The notes: generated by a model from the letters alone, not told the origin. A DNA stretch of 32,500 nucleotides from Chrysomallon squamiferum (GCA_012295275.1 CM022671.1:3986565-4019064); one strand, 5' to 3'; counted from the first letter of the stretch, positions 1 to 9,178 are shown. Numbers and translations: made by a program.

Positions 1-670
1 AATCAAAGAACGAACCATCTAAAACGAGAGTTAAAGCTCGCTTGTCATGGGCAAATAATTTAGAATCTGGCCTATCTATACGAGTCAGTAATCATGGTGT
101 ATCAGACACTATTACATTATTCTGATAAAATATTTTTAACTTCTGTTAGTGGACAGATTTTTCGTTTTCTGCTTTCTTGACACAGAAATTCCATTTGAAT
201 AATTCTCAAATCTGCTGTCAGACGCTCAACTGACATTCACCAACAGAACAAATCAAATCAGACCGATAATTGATCGAACTATTCGCTTGGTAATTTCCAT
301 CGTAAGACAAACCAATTACAGACCTAACGTGGGCGGCCACTACAACGACTCCGTCATCTGATGTAGTGAAAGTTATTCTGTTCTGCATATCATTTTTTTG
401 TTTGGGAATGTTTCAATGATTTTTTTTGTCCTGCGCGCGAATCTTCAATAGATGAGTCGACACATAAAGTGATATGTGTTAAATATGCGATCAGCTTTCA
501 TTTTAATTATGGTTTTATTGTCTGAATATGATATTTAATTTGCAGCCAGCCACATGTGACAGATTAAAGCGTAATTCACTACCTCGAGTCCTGCTTTGCT
601 GCAAATTAAAAACTGCTGCGTAATCTTTTACATGAATAAATAAACAGACTGCTTAAATATAATAAATATA
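1..670. other. Non-repetitive AT-rich sequence, no gene seen
   Basis: Mixed-complexity DNA with no long ORF and no recognisable protein. It lies upstream of the GATA exon on the same strand, so it may be intron or 5' flank. A TTTAATTTGCAG string ending near 545 resembles a splice acceptor, but the frame tried after it runs only about 25 unrecognisable codons before a stop. Confidence 0.5.
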
Positions 671-865
671 TAATTAAACATACACACATACACAGACACA
701 CACACATACACACACAGTCACACACACATACATACATATATACACATACACATATACATACATACACACATATATGCATAGATACATACACATACATACA
801 CACATATATGCATACGTACATACACATACATACGTTCAAACATATAATGCACACACGTACGTTAG
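671..865. repeat. CA/TACA/TATA compound microsatellite
   Basis: Irregular mixture of CA, TACA and TATA units. Inside it is an exact 24-nt direct repeat at 757-780 and 791-814 (period 34). This shows that part of the array grew by segmental duplication as well as by dinucleotide slippage. Confidence 0.9.
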
Positions 866-1189
866 ACACACAGATAAACAGACAGACACACAGATATAAC
901 CTTGTAAAAAACAACAACAACATTAAAACCATGACGTACAGAAGAAGCAAGTTCCCGTACTGCTCTAAAAAAATCCAGTTAAACTGCATAATTTATATAT
1001 ACGCGAAACTGAACACCATTGCCTGGGATTACATTTTTAAATACAAATCGCTGGCCACAAACCACGGTTAGTTAGTCAACGCTGGTAATCTAGATGCAGT
1101 GGTAAGAGCAGCGTGTTAGGGCTGTATCATAACGTATTTACAATAAATTATAAAAACACAACAAAGCATCTGAACCTCCCAGTCGTTCA

Positions 1190-1190
<1 letters not shown>

Positions 1191-1230
<40 letters not shown>
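1191..1230. repeat. (CA)20 microsatellite
   Basis: Uninterrupted CA dinucleotide run. Confidence 0.97.
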
Positions 1231-1234
<4 letters not shown>

Positions 1235-1437
1235 CGCTACCAATCACACGCAGATGTCGCAAGGCGCATGAATATCCCGTTTCTTGCAGCTATTGATTGG
1301 GGGCTAGACTGCGTGATACCGCGGATGAATATTAATTGACATGAATACGGCGATGACGTAATGTGAATATTTATGCGGAAAGGCAAGTAGTGTGTTTGGC
1401 AGAATAATTGTTGTAATAAATCTTGGATGCGAGAATT

Positions 1438-1540
<103 letters not shown>

Positions 1541-1675
1541 TGTTTTTTTTTCTTCTGAATAGCCGATATATTAATTTACTTTGTTTTATTGCTTTAAAAT
1601 ACAGTTGTATATATATATAGATATATATATATAAATTAACAATAAAAATATCGTCTCTCTTTCTCTATCTTACAG

Positions 1676-1676
<1 letters not shown>

Positions 1677-1747
<71 letters not shown>
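1677..1747. repeat. Compound (CA)n(TA)n microsatellite
   Basis: About 23 CA units pass directly into about 12 TA units. The downstream flank (1748-1900) is ordinary mixed sequence. Confidence 0.95.
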
Positions 1748-1756
<9 letters not shown>

Positions 1757-2252
1757 GTTTTACAAGATTACAACGTAAAGATCTTGTTAAAGGCGCTCGC
1801 TCGCTAAATGGTTTTGAAGGCTTGTTACACCGAGTATTTAAATTTATTAATGACTCAACGTATTTAGCAACGAGTGACTGCATTTGTTAGGCACAGCCCG
1901 TGATTAGCCAGACAGTGGATTTTACCAGTCACCCAACCAAGTTGATTCGTCAGCGAACTTCCTAATTCGAGAAATCCAACCATTCGCTCTTTATTAATGA
2001 GCCGCTTACGTTTAAAACTTCGCTGCTCGGCGAATTTCGCCAGTTGTGACGTTAGTTTTTTTTTTTTTTTTAAGAAGGATTCTTGAGGGTTTTTTGCTAG
2101 GTTTAAGGTGTTGGGATATTTTTTTTTTTTTAGGTTGGTAGGTTCTTGGATCGAATCCTGTTATCGGTTTCTGATTTTTTAAGTTAGTTTATCTGATTTG
2201 TTTTGTGTTGGGATTTTCTGAAATATTTGTCTAATATATTAAATTTAAATTT
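1748..2252. other. Low-repeat stretch, no gene seen
   Basis: Mixed-complexity sequence interrupted by T tracts near 2057 and 2120. A GGATCGAATCC string at 2148-2158 resembles a Pol III B box, but no matching A box was found upstream at normal spacing. No coding content was recognised. Confidence 0.45.
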
Positions 2253-2263
2253 ATATTATTATG

Positions 2264-2316
<53 letters not shown>
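2253..2316. repeat. (ATT)n microsatellite
   Basis: Near-pure ATT run. The overlapping poly-isoleucine ORF is a translation artefact. Confidence 0.95.
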
Positions 2317-2317
<1 letters not shown>

Positions 2318-2472
2318 AAACGCGATCCTAGATTCCACCATTCTAGTCTTAAAGTTTTAAAAACTTTCCCAGCACATCTCATTAAACTCAAAATAAAACA
2401 AACAGAAAAAAATCAAAAAAAATCAGCTTACAGACTCAACAAGCAAAACCATGCACCAATTTGACCAACGTC

Positions 2473-2562
2473 AAAAAAAAAAAAAAAAAAAAAAAAAAAT
2501 TATCCTAAACCAGACTAACTGGAGACGGGAATTCTAGAAGTCACCCACGCTTCACTGAACCA

Positions 2563-2600
<38 letters not shown>

Positions 2601-2621
2601 ACACCCCCCCCCCCCCCCCCC
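2473..2621. repeat. A27, (CA)n and C18 tracts
   Basis: A 27-nt A run (2473-2499) is followed after mixed sequence by a CA array (2565-2603) that passes into 18 consecutive C (2604-2621). Long poly-C is uncommon in an AT-rich genome and is prone to i-motif or G-quadruplex formation and to sequencing error. Confidence 0.9.
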
Positions 2622-2737
2622 ATCCCTTTTTAGCACCGCTCTGTGGCTATGAATACGTCCCCCGGCTCGAATCTTTGTCAGAATCATGTGGCCCCCGACT
2701 TTCCCCTTTGAAAAGCATTTGCTCTTTTTGACAAGTG

Positions 2738-2880
2738 ATGATACTGATGAAGGCTGACTTTAGAAACGGAGGTATTCTTTCTCGCTGGCTCCGTCCGCCT
2801 TGTCTGCCTTGTCTGGCTTGTCTGGCTTGTCTGGTTTGTCTGGCGGGTATGATGCTGATGAAAAGTGACTCGAGAAAAGG
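2738..2880. repeat. Diverged direct duplication around a 9-bp minisatellite
   Basis: Two copies of an about 32-bp segment, starting at 2738 and 2849 (111 bp apart), match at about 25 of 32 positions. Between them lie five 9-bp units (2799-2843) with consensus CTTGTCTGG; the first and last differ by one base. One frame reads through as Cys-Leu-X triplets, but nothing suggests a real protein. Confidence 0.75.
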
Positions 2881-3085
2881 GTGCCCCTTTTTAAGCTGGT
2901 TAGCTACGCGTATCTGACTGTATCTTGAGAAACAGAAGTCGTGCGCGCGGAACGTTCACGACAAAACAAAACGAGCGACAAAAGTAATAATATATTGAGA
3001 CAGGCGGAAATGAAAATTACTCATAATGGAAAATATTTAAAAACGCAGTCTCGGTGTCTACGGTGAAAAATTAATTATTTGTTGC

Positions 3086-3086
<1 letters not shown>

Positions 3087-3119
<33 letters not shown>

Positions 3120-3284
3120 CAAGAGAAAGTGCGTGGATGTAAAATGAATGAAAAAAAAAAAAAAAAAGTGCGTGGATGTAAAGTGAATGAAAAAAAAAAA
3201 AGATGAAGAAAGAAACAGAAACAGAAAAAAAAAAGATAATTAAAAAGGCAAAGAAAATATGGCATGGGAAAAAAAAAAAAAGAT
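3087..3284. repeat. GA tract and 39-bp tandem duplication with A tracts
   Basis: A GA-rich run (3087-3125) is followed by two copies of a unit beginning AGTGCGTGGATGTAAA at 3128 and 3167. Each copy ends in a long A run. Further A tracts follow to 3284. The period is 39 bp, with one substitution between the non-A parts. Confidence 0.85.
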
Positions 3285-3379
3285 ATTTAAATGTCTCCAA
3301 AAAAGAATTTGAAAAATGTGGATGATTTATTTGAAACTTAACCTGTTGATGATTTTGTACTCTTAGTGCTTTGGAATGA

Positions 3380-3380
3380 T

Positions 3381-3419
<39 letters not shown>

Positions 3420-3432
3420 TTCATTCATTTAT
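3380..3432. repeat. (TTTA)n microsatellite
   Basis: Tetranucleotide TTTA array with a TTCA variant at its end. Confidence 0.95.
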
Positions 3433-3799
3433 GTTCTGAGTAATAGCAGTATTATTATTAATAGTAGCAGCAGCAGTAGTAATAAATAAGTGGAAACTAA
3501 AAATAAAACAACATTTATATACATATACACATATAAAACAAAATCATGTTTCAGGAGATCAAGATATCATGTTTCACTCGTTTAAATTTCTAACGTTTAT
3601 CAGAGCCAAAGAGGTCAGATTAGAACTGGAAATTACGCAATGAAAACTGCTGAGTCATCATGTTTCGTTCCCAGCATAATAACAGGAAGCTGAAACTTAA
3701 ACTGCAAACTTGTGTAATGTTTATGTGATGTCGTATTCCTAACACAGGATTAGGCTGTTTCACTGGGGGGAAAAGAATACGAGATAAATAGCGTGTTAT

Positions 3800-4110
3800 A
3801 TAACAGTAATAGCAGTTGTAGTCGTAGTAGCAACAGTAGTAGTAGTAGTAGTTGTAGTAGCAATAGTAGTAGTAGTTGTTGTAGTAGCAATAGTAGTAGT
3901 AGTAGTTGTAGTTGCAATAGTAGTAGTAGTAGTTGTAGTAGCAACAGTAGTAGTAGTAGTTGTAGTTGCAATAGTAGTAGTAGTTATAGTAGCAATAGTA
4001 GTAGTAGTAGTTGTAGTAGCAATAGTAGTAGTTGTGGAAATTGTTGTTACAGTAACAGTACTACTATTACTACTACTACTACTACTACATCTACTACTAC
4101 TATTTCTAGT
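3800..4110. repeat. AGT array followed by complementary ACT array
   Basis: AGT triplets with regular TGT, AGC and AAT variants run from about 3806 to 4034. About 25 bp later the triplet becomes ACT (about 4059-4109), the reverse complement of AGT. The two arms could pair as a long imperfect hairpin. The Ser/Cys/Asn-rich and poly-Leu ORFs here are repeat translations. Confidence 0.9.
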
Positions 4111-5019
4111 AGTAGCTGGAATAGTAGCAGCAGTAATGTGTATAATGTTTGTATTACGTATTGGTCCTTAAACAGGATTAGGTTGTCGCTGTTTTTATTA
4201 GGGAAAGGATTTAAAATAATATTATGACGTTGTCTGGTAGTGATGGTTGTAATAGTTCTTACAGTAGTAGTAGTAGTAAGAGCAACAGTTGTAGAAGTAA
4301 TATATTCTATGATTGTTTTCATTGGGGGAAAGGGTCAAATGTTATAATGGTTTCCATATAAGCTGCTGTTGTCGCTGGTTTTGATTTTCTTGTTGTTAAA
4401 CTAATGACAGTAATAGCAGTAGAATATATATGTAGTGTCATCATCATCATCATCATCATCATCTTTACCATCTTGATTTGGGTAAATGATTCATATAACT
4501 TCAGTTTAAATATATAATTTTGATGTATGTTTATCTGTCTCTCTGAATTCATCGGTGTTATATATTTTCGTATATAATATAGATATATATATACACACAA
4601 ACACACATACATACATATAGAAAAACACACGTGTATCCTATATTTATGTACAAATCTATTTTGTTTTCTTTATTTATTTGTTTACTTGTTTTATGTGTTT
4701 ATTTATTTAGTCAGTTAGTTTGTTAGTTAATTCCTTTGTTTTCTTTGCTTCTTTCCTAACTTATTTGTTTATTTTACAGTTGTAAACACTGTGTTTTGAT
4801 TTTGTCTAATATCCGGGTTTTCTATCCGGTTCTAAATCTGGACATATTTGATTGTTTCTTTGTTTCGTGTTTTAAAACTACAACTGTGGTGTGATGTTAG
4901 GATCTCTCGTTGTCCATTTTCTTAATGAGATTCGTTTTATTTTACGATCGTAATTAACTTAATTCTAGTGAATTCTTTATCTTCCGTTTTCCGCGAATAT
5001 TAAATTACCTCGCCATTGT
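4111..5019. other. AT-rich non-coding sequence with a short ATC array
   Basis: No ORF with protein-like composition. It contains an ATC run at 4438-4463, TA-rich sequence near 4560-4600, and TTTA/GTTA-rich sequence from 4660 to 4760. Confidence 0.5.
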
Positions 5020-5690
5020 GTGCGGACTTACTTACATCAAACAAGCTTTATGATAATAAAGCCTGGGATTAACAAGTTCAATTTTCCACCCATTATTTTA
5101 CCAACATCTAAAGAAAACAAACAATGGCAAATAAACCCCAGCCGGATCCTTCCCTCCAACCGCCTTTTCAATCCTTCTATACACATCGTTATTCCCCGTG
5201 CTTTTCCGCGACGAAACCGACCAATCGGAGACCGTCCCGAACGACGCTGGGCCAATTAGCGATCTGTTGCCCTCAAGGCCTCGTCAGATCTCGCCAATGT
5301 TCGGCTGATGGGCGAATAATAGGTGTGACACGGCGCTAGCCCCCCTAGGAACAGCGTACAAGCAGTGGCGACTTGTAATTGCTTGCTGAGAAAGAACCGC
5401 CGCCGGCTTTTGTTTAGAGTTAAGACAGTGGCAAGTCACGCAGGGTTAGCCACCTATTAAAGTTTGAAACCCGGGTAATTAGGGTGGGCGCGCGGAGAGA
5501 AAGAGGGGAGGGAGGGAGGGACCTCGTCAGATGACTGCCTAACTAGCCGTGCTTGGTGCTCGCGAAAAGAGCAGTCTGACATCACCAGGCGTCAGCGTGC
5601 AGCGCGATTTCGATCTCAGATTGAGGCTGCGTGTGAAAAGAAGGACGTCGCGATGTTAATAGATGAAACAGAAGTTATTACGACACAGTG
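5020..5690. promoter_or_regulatory. Low-repeat GC-richer island, candidate regulatory element
   Basis: About 670 bp of CpG-containing, non-repetitive sequence stands out from its surroundings. Motif-like strings include AGGTGTGACA at 5321-5330 (T-box-like), TAATTA at 5476-5481 (homeodomain core) and an inverted CCAAT context near 5220. An 11-nt string, CCTCGTCAGAT, occurs at 5279-5289 and 5522-5532. Short overlapping ORFs on both strands match no family I know. The enhancer reading is inference from complexity and motif content and needs conservation data. Confidence 0.35.
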
Positions 5691-5714
5691 ACAACTAAAT
5701 TAAAATAAAACGTA

Positions 5715-5815
5715 ACACACCCAACACACAACACACACACACACACACACACACCATAATATATATATATCGTAAAATAAAAACAACACACACACAGTCA
5801 CATACATATATCGTA
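5715..5815. repeat. CA-rich repeats with a duplicated TATATCGTAAAATAAAAA string
   Basis: CA array (about 5715-5755). The string TATATCGTAAAATAAAAA then appears near 5764 and again near 5806, each next to a CA or TA tract. Confidence 0.8.
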
Positions 5816-5970
5816 AAATAAAAATAAATAATATACAGACATTCAAAATTATATTTACCTTTTTTAATGAACGTTTACTGTATTAAATAACACAAATACT
5901 TAAATATTATATTTATTTTGAAACAAAATACAATGACAAATAAACAAAATAAATGTAGTAGTAGTAATAG

Positions 5971-5973
<3 letters not shown>

Positions 5974-6006
<33 letters not shown>

Positions 6007-6024
6007 TAATAATAATAATAATAA

Positions 6025-6087
<63 letters not shown>

Positions 6088-6090
6088 ATA
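5974..6090. repeat. (AAT)n passing into (AAAT)n
   Basis: A trinucleotide AAT array (about 5974-6027) shifts directly into a pure AAAT array of about 16 units. The minus-strand Leu- and FIYL-rich ORF is a repeat artefact. Confidence 0.95.
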
Positions 6091-6786
6091 TATCACGCTT
6101 CTCGTTTCATTGTTACCATGCTGTAAGAAAATTACAGAAAGCAAAGTTGTCAGCGTCAAACATAATCGACAACGACAGCCACACAACAGAAACACACATC
6201 AAACTGTTGATGTCGTCGTTGTCCTGTAATCTCGACACCCATTGTCCCCCCCTCCCTCACAAACAAAAAAAAAAAAAAAAATCAGAGGCGTCCCACATTA
6301 TGGCTGATGTTCATTTTTTCCGTCTGTCCACAAAAAGGGCAACGTTATATTTTATTCCTGCGACGTCATTCACAGCATAAACGACGACAAAAAAAAAAAA
6401 AAAAACCCAAAAGCAGCGGTGACGGACGACATCATTAACTCTACGGGAGCCTGTCGATAGAGCGCAGATCTCGCCGAATTAGCTCGGAGTTGATTGTGCC
6501 TAGATGAACACTTAAGATAATTAGTGGAGGGGTTCTTCAATGGGCGAATGGGATTCAAGTGGCTTCCACAAAGAACGCTAGCTCCTGGAAGGTAAACGAG
6601 ATGGTGACGTTATTGTGAGCCGCGTTTGTGAAACCCTTGGCTTTCTTTTCTTTTCTTTTGCTTTTCTTGCTTTTCTCTTTCTCTCTTCTTCTACTTCTTC
6701 TTCTTCTTCTGCCGGACTCAAACGGAATGACAAAAGCCCCGGCGAGCTCTGACGAAAGCGGGGAGGGTTTTTGGCTGCGTGAATAG

Positions 6787-6819
<33 letters not shown>

Positions 6820-7059
6820 TGTTTTCAAATAAAGACGAAAGACGCCGATATGAGGTTTCCAAACCACCCAAGTCAGCCAGACTGCAGGTCTGCGGTGTCG
6901 TGGCGGATCGTCCAGGTTGCCATTGTGGCCGACGTCTCGCACAGATCGGCTCAAACAATATGTGTAATTACGTATCCGTAACGGAACAAGATAAATTGAC
7001 TTGGAGGCGAGTTTCACACGAAAACCTGATCACGCGGAAAATCGGTCGTAATGGCTCCC

Positions 7060-7063
<4 letters not shown>
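6091..7063. promoter_or_regulatory. Low-repeat island upstream of the GATA exon, candidate regulatory element
   Basis: Mixed-complexity, CpG-containing sequence, broken by A runs (6264-6281, 6389-6404, and 31 A at 6787-6817) and a TTC/TTTTC pyrimidine tract (about 6640-6710). At 6509-6524 CACTTAAG overlaps AGATAA and TAATTA (Nkx2-like, GATA and homeodomain cores), and TCAAGTGG follows at 6555-6562. The 6820-7060 part has Runx-like (AAACCACC) and Sox-like (CCATTGTG) strings. Several short ORFs exist on both strands but none is recognised. If the GATA transcript spans this region it is intronic. Confidence 0.35.

Positions 7064-7108
<45 letters not shown>
7064..7108. repeat. (GT)n microsatellite
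   Basis: Pure GT run of about 22 units. Confidence 0.96.
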
Positions 7109-7111
<3 letters not shown>

Positions 7112-7890
7112 TGACGAGAATAGCCCCATGATCTGCCCGGTGGGGTGGGTTGGAAAGAAAAATAAAGAAAAATCTACAACAATATGTAATACATGCTTAG
7201 TTTGTTTATTTATATAAAATAAAAAATAAAAGAAAAAAAAAAAAAACGAACTACGCCCGCGCTTGGGTGAGCGTTGACAAAGACACAGCTTATGTCTGCC
7301 CCAGCTAAAACGAATGTTTGCTTTTTTTTGTCCTTCAGCAGAAATTTACTCCATTGATAAAACTTTTGTTCGCTAGTATACTACTACCGCAGTCTCGACT
7401 CGCTCCGGTTTTATTGTAAACAAACAAAACAACAAAAAAAAGCTGATAGTTTGAACCTTTATTTTTTTTTTTTTTTTTTTTTTGTTTGTTTGTTTGTTGT
7501 TGTTTCGTGGTTTATGACAAATTAATAGATCAATTTAAGGGGGAGGGGTTTTATTCTTCTTTTTCCTTTCTTTTTCATGAATGAGACAGCAAAGTTACAT
7601 TATTTCTTTATTTAGAGAATTATTTTAAGTTGTTGCAATTCAACACTTAAGACATTACGATTCGTTGTAATTGAAGATTTTGATTTTAGATTGAGTTTTA
7701 TTTTTCCTTTAAAAATCACTGATACAACAGTTTAGATGGAAATTATTTCATGAATCATCTAAAACATAATTTCAAAACCATTTCATGTTTTCAAATATAT
7801 TAAAGGCAACTTATCATAATTTATAACAATTTTACAAAATCAACATAATAACAGTTTCGAAAATTGCGTAAACTTTGGTGCGTCCGACTG
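7109..7890. other. AT-rich intronic-type sequence, no gene seen
   Basis: Mixed AT-rich sequence with a T run followed by GTTT units (about 7461-7500) and polyA near 7230. No coding potential was recognised. Confidence 0.5.
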
Positions 7891-7953
7891 CCTGCCTGTC
7901 TGTCTGTGTGTCTGTCTGTCTGTGTCTGTCTGTCTGTGTGTCTGTCTGTCTCT
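7891..7953. repeat. (TGTC)n array with regular TGTG variants
   Basis: TGTC units interrupted by TGTG at semi-regular intervals, giving a higher-order pattern. Confidence 0.9.
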
Positions 7954-8497
7954 CAGGATACGCTAAAATACTCCTCTCATTAAAAACTACACAGTAGATC
8001 TGTCGATAACACGGACGGGATTTGCATAAAAGCAGCCATGCTGTATTTGCCGTATTTCTTCTTCTAAAAGCGCGTTTTACGTTGTTGCCTTTATTGCTGC
8101 CATTTTCCTCAAGCCGTCACGTGAACAGTTGTTTGTCAGGTGGCCTTTCATGTGGAAAAAAATATTAGCCATATTTTACGGGTCAAATGCACGTGCACCG
8201 GCCGTCGGAGATGAAGCAAAATTAAACTGTCCGGTGCTGTGTATTTTGTGGCGTGTGATGTATACTGCTCGAAAACAAGTCTGGAGATCACCAGAACTAA
8301 TTAAAAAGATAAAACGTACTGTGGTGGGTGCCAGTAATAATTCAGAACTGTTCTGGTGTTGGTGTGATATATGTTAACACTTTTCACTGCTAAATGTCGA
8401 TGATGTTATTTTTTCTAGTTCTCGTGAATTAACCCTTTTCTGTTCTGAGAATCACTACTATTTGTTTTCTTTCTTCTTTTTTTTGTTTTTCGTTTTT

Positions 8498-8501
<4 letters not shown>
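7954..8501. other. Intronic sequence immediately upstream of the GATA terminal exon
   Basis: Unique sequence with a TCACGTGA palindrome at 8117-8124 (bHLH-ZIP E-box form). An 82-codon + ORF (8129-8377) resembles no known family and is probably chance. Confidence 0.5.

Positions 8502-8575
<74 letters not shown>
8502..8575 (+). repeat. (TC)37 tract inside the last intron
   Basis: A pure 74-nt TC run ends 49 nt before the exon and lies on the sense strand of the GATA gene as an extended polypyrimidine tract. CU-rich RNA of this kind is the known target of PTB-type splicing repressors. The tract is also likely to vary in length. Confidence 0.95.
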
Positions 8576-8580
<5 letters not shown>

Positions 8581-8624
8581 GACTCCATTAACCCTTTCTC
8601 TGCTTTGTTTTTTGGTTTCTGCAG
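8576..8624 (+). promoter_or_regulatory. 3' splice site (branch point, pyrimidine tract, AG) of the GATA terminal exon
   Basis: The intron ends TTTGGTTTCTGCAG at 8624, a strong acceptor. A pyrimidine-rich stretch precedes it. TTAAC at 8588-8592 fits the yUnAy branch-point consensus, with the branch A at 8591, 33-34 nt before the AG; TTGAC at 8579-8583 is an alternative. The exon starts exactly where vertebrate GATA genes have a conserved intron as I recall it, just after the KLHN of the second finger. Confidence 0.85.
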
Positions 8625-9014
8625 GTGAACCGGCCTCTCACAATGAAGAAGGATGGAATTCAGACGAGGAATCGCAAAATGTCGACGAAGAGCAAGAAGA
8701 ACAAGAAGGGAATGGGCGTCATGAACGACTTCCTCAAACCCCTCGACAAGTCGTACGGCGGGTTCGGCATGCCCAACCACTTCAACCCCAACATGCACAC
8801 CTCCATGCACCCCTACATGGGCGGCGGCAGCGGGCTGGGTGGCGGCTACAGCCACGCCCCTCAGATGTCCGGGGGAATCGGCAGCCTCTCGTCAGGATTC
8901 AGCAACAACTTTGCGACAACATCATCTTTCCCGACGTCGTTTTCCGGCTTCTCGGGGTTGCCCACGTCGGGCCTCAATCTGTCTACCTCCAACATGGTGG
9001 GCGCCATGGCCTAA
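8625..9014 (+). CDS. GATA2/3: GATA2/3-class transcription factor, terminal coding exon (partial gene)
   Basis: GATA1/2/3-family proteins are nuclear factors that bind WGATAR through two CxxC zinc fingers. This exon encodes the last 129 residues, in frame from GTG (Val) after the acceptor to TAA at 9012-9014. Residues 1-18 (VNRPLTMKKDGIQTRNRK) are the basic tail directly after the C-terminal finger, which contacts DNA. Residues 19-28 (MSTKSKKNKK) continue the basic nuclear-localisation-type segment. NRPLTMKK with TRNRKMS separates GATA1/2/3 from GATA4/5/6, which have PRPLAMRK there. The rest is a low-complexity Gly/Ser/Met/Phe/His-rich domain with FSGF-type repeats (about residues 91-112), ending SNMVGAMA. 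That end parallels the SSMVTAMG terminus I recall for vertebrate GATA2/3, so the stop is probably authentic. No ATG start belongs here, because the fingers and N-terminus lie on upstream exons outside the window. The exon is much more GC-rich than its surroundings and has no frameshift. The family call is very secure; ortholog naming is less so. Confidence 0.94.
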   Translation: MNRPLTMKKDGIQTRNRKMSTKSKKNKKGMGVMNDFLKPLDKSYGGFGMPNHFNPNMHTSMHPYMGGGSGLGGGYSHAPQMSGGIGSLSSGFSNNFATTSSFPTSFSGFSGLPTSGLNLSTSNMVGAMA

Positions 9015-9016
9015 AG

Positions 9017-9049
9017 CGCGTGCACTCGCGCGTGCACGTGCACGTGACC
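9017..9049. repeat. GTGCAC/CACGTG palindromic cluster
   Basis: An alternating purine-pyrimidine block holds GTGCACGTGCAC (9032-9043), its own reverse complement, and two abutting CACGTG hexamers at 9035-9040 and 9041-9046. It starts three bases after the GATA stop codon. Confidence 0.85.
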
Positions 9050-9154
9050 TGTGGTTTTTTCGTTGTTTTCATCCCTCTCTCTCTCTCTTTCTTGCAAATC
9101 AAGACAATACGTTAATGATAACTAAAGCAATGAATCGCTGAACTCAAGCAATGG

Positions 9155-9178
9155 TGCTGCTGCTGCTGCTGCTGCTGC
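9155..9178 (+). repeat. (TGC)8 trinucleotide repeat in the probable 3' UTR
   Basis: Eight perfect TGC (CUG) units on the transcript strand. Expanded CUG repeats in UTRs are known to bind Muscleblind proteins; eight units is short. Confidence 0.9.

Noticed and set aside
535-605. Acceptor-like TTTAATTTGCAG followed by about 25 open codons
   Set aside because: The peptide is unrecognised and quickly reaches a stop; acceptor-like strings are common in AT-rich DNA.
1090-1140. tRNA/SINE A-box-like string around ATGCAGTGGTAAGAGC
   Set aside because: Resembles the D-arm of tRNA-derived SINEs, but no B box or tRNA fold follows at proper distance.
2148-2158. B-box-like GGATCGAATCC
   Set aside because: No paired A box, no A-rich SINE tail and no second copy in the window.
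8129-8377. 82-codon ORF in the presumed intron
   Set aside because: Tryptophan-rich, unrecognised translation lacking splice context or family similarity; more likely chance.
8574-8855. 93-codon minus-strand ORF opposite the GATA exon
   Set aside because: Antisense shadow of the GC-rich coding exon, with no independent coding evidence.
8462-9115. 217-codon + strand ORF across the GATA exon in another frame
   Set aside because: It reads through the CT tract and acceptor, and then out of frame with the clear GATA sequence. Its length comes from repeat DNA and high GC, and it has no recognised domain.
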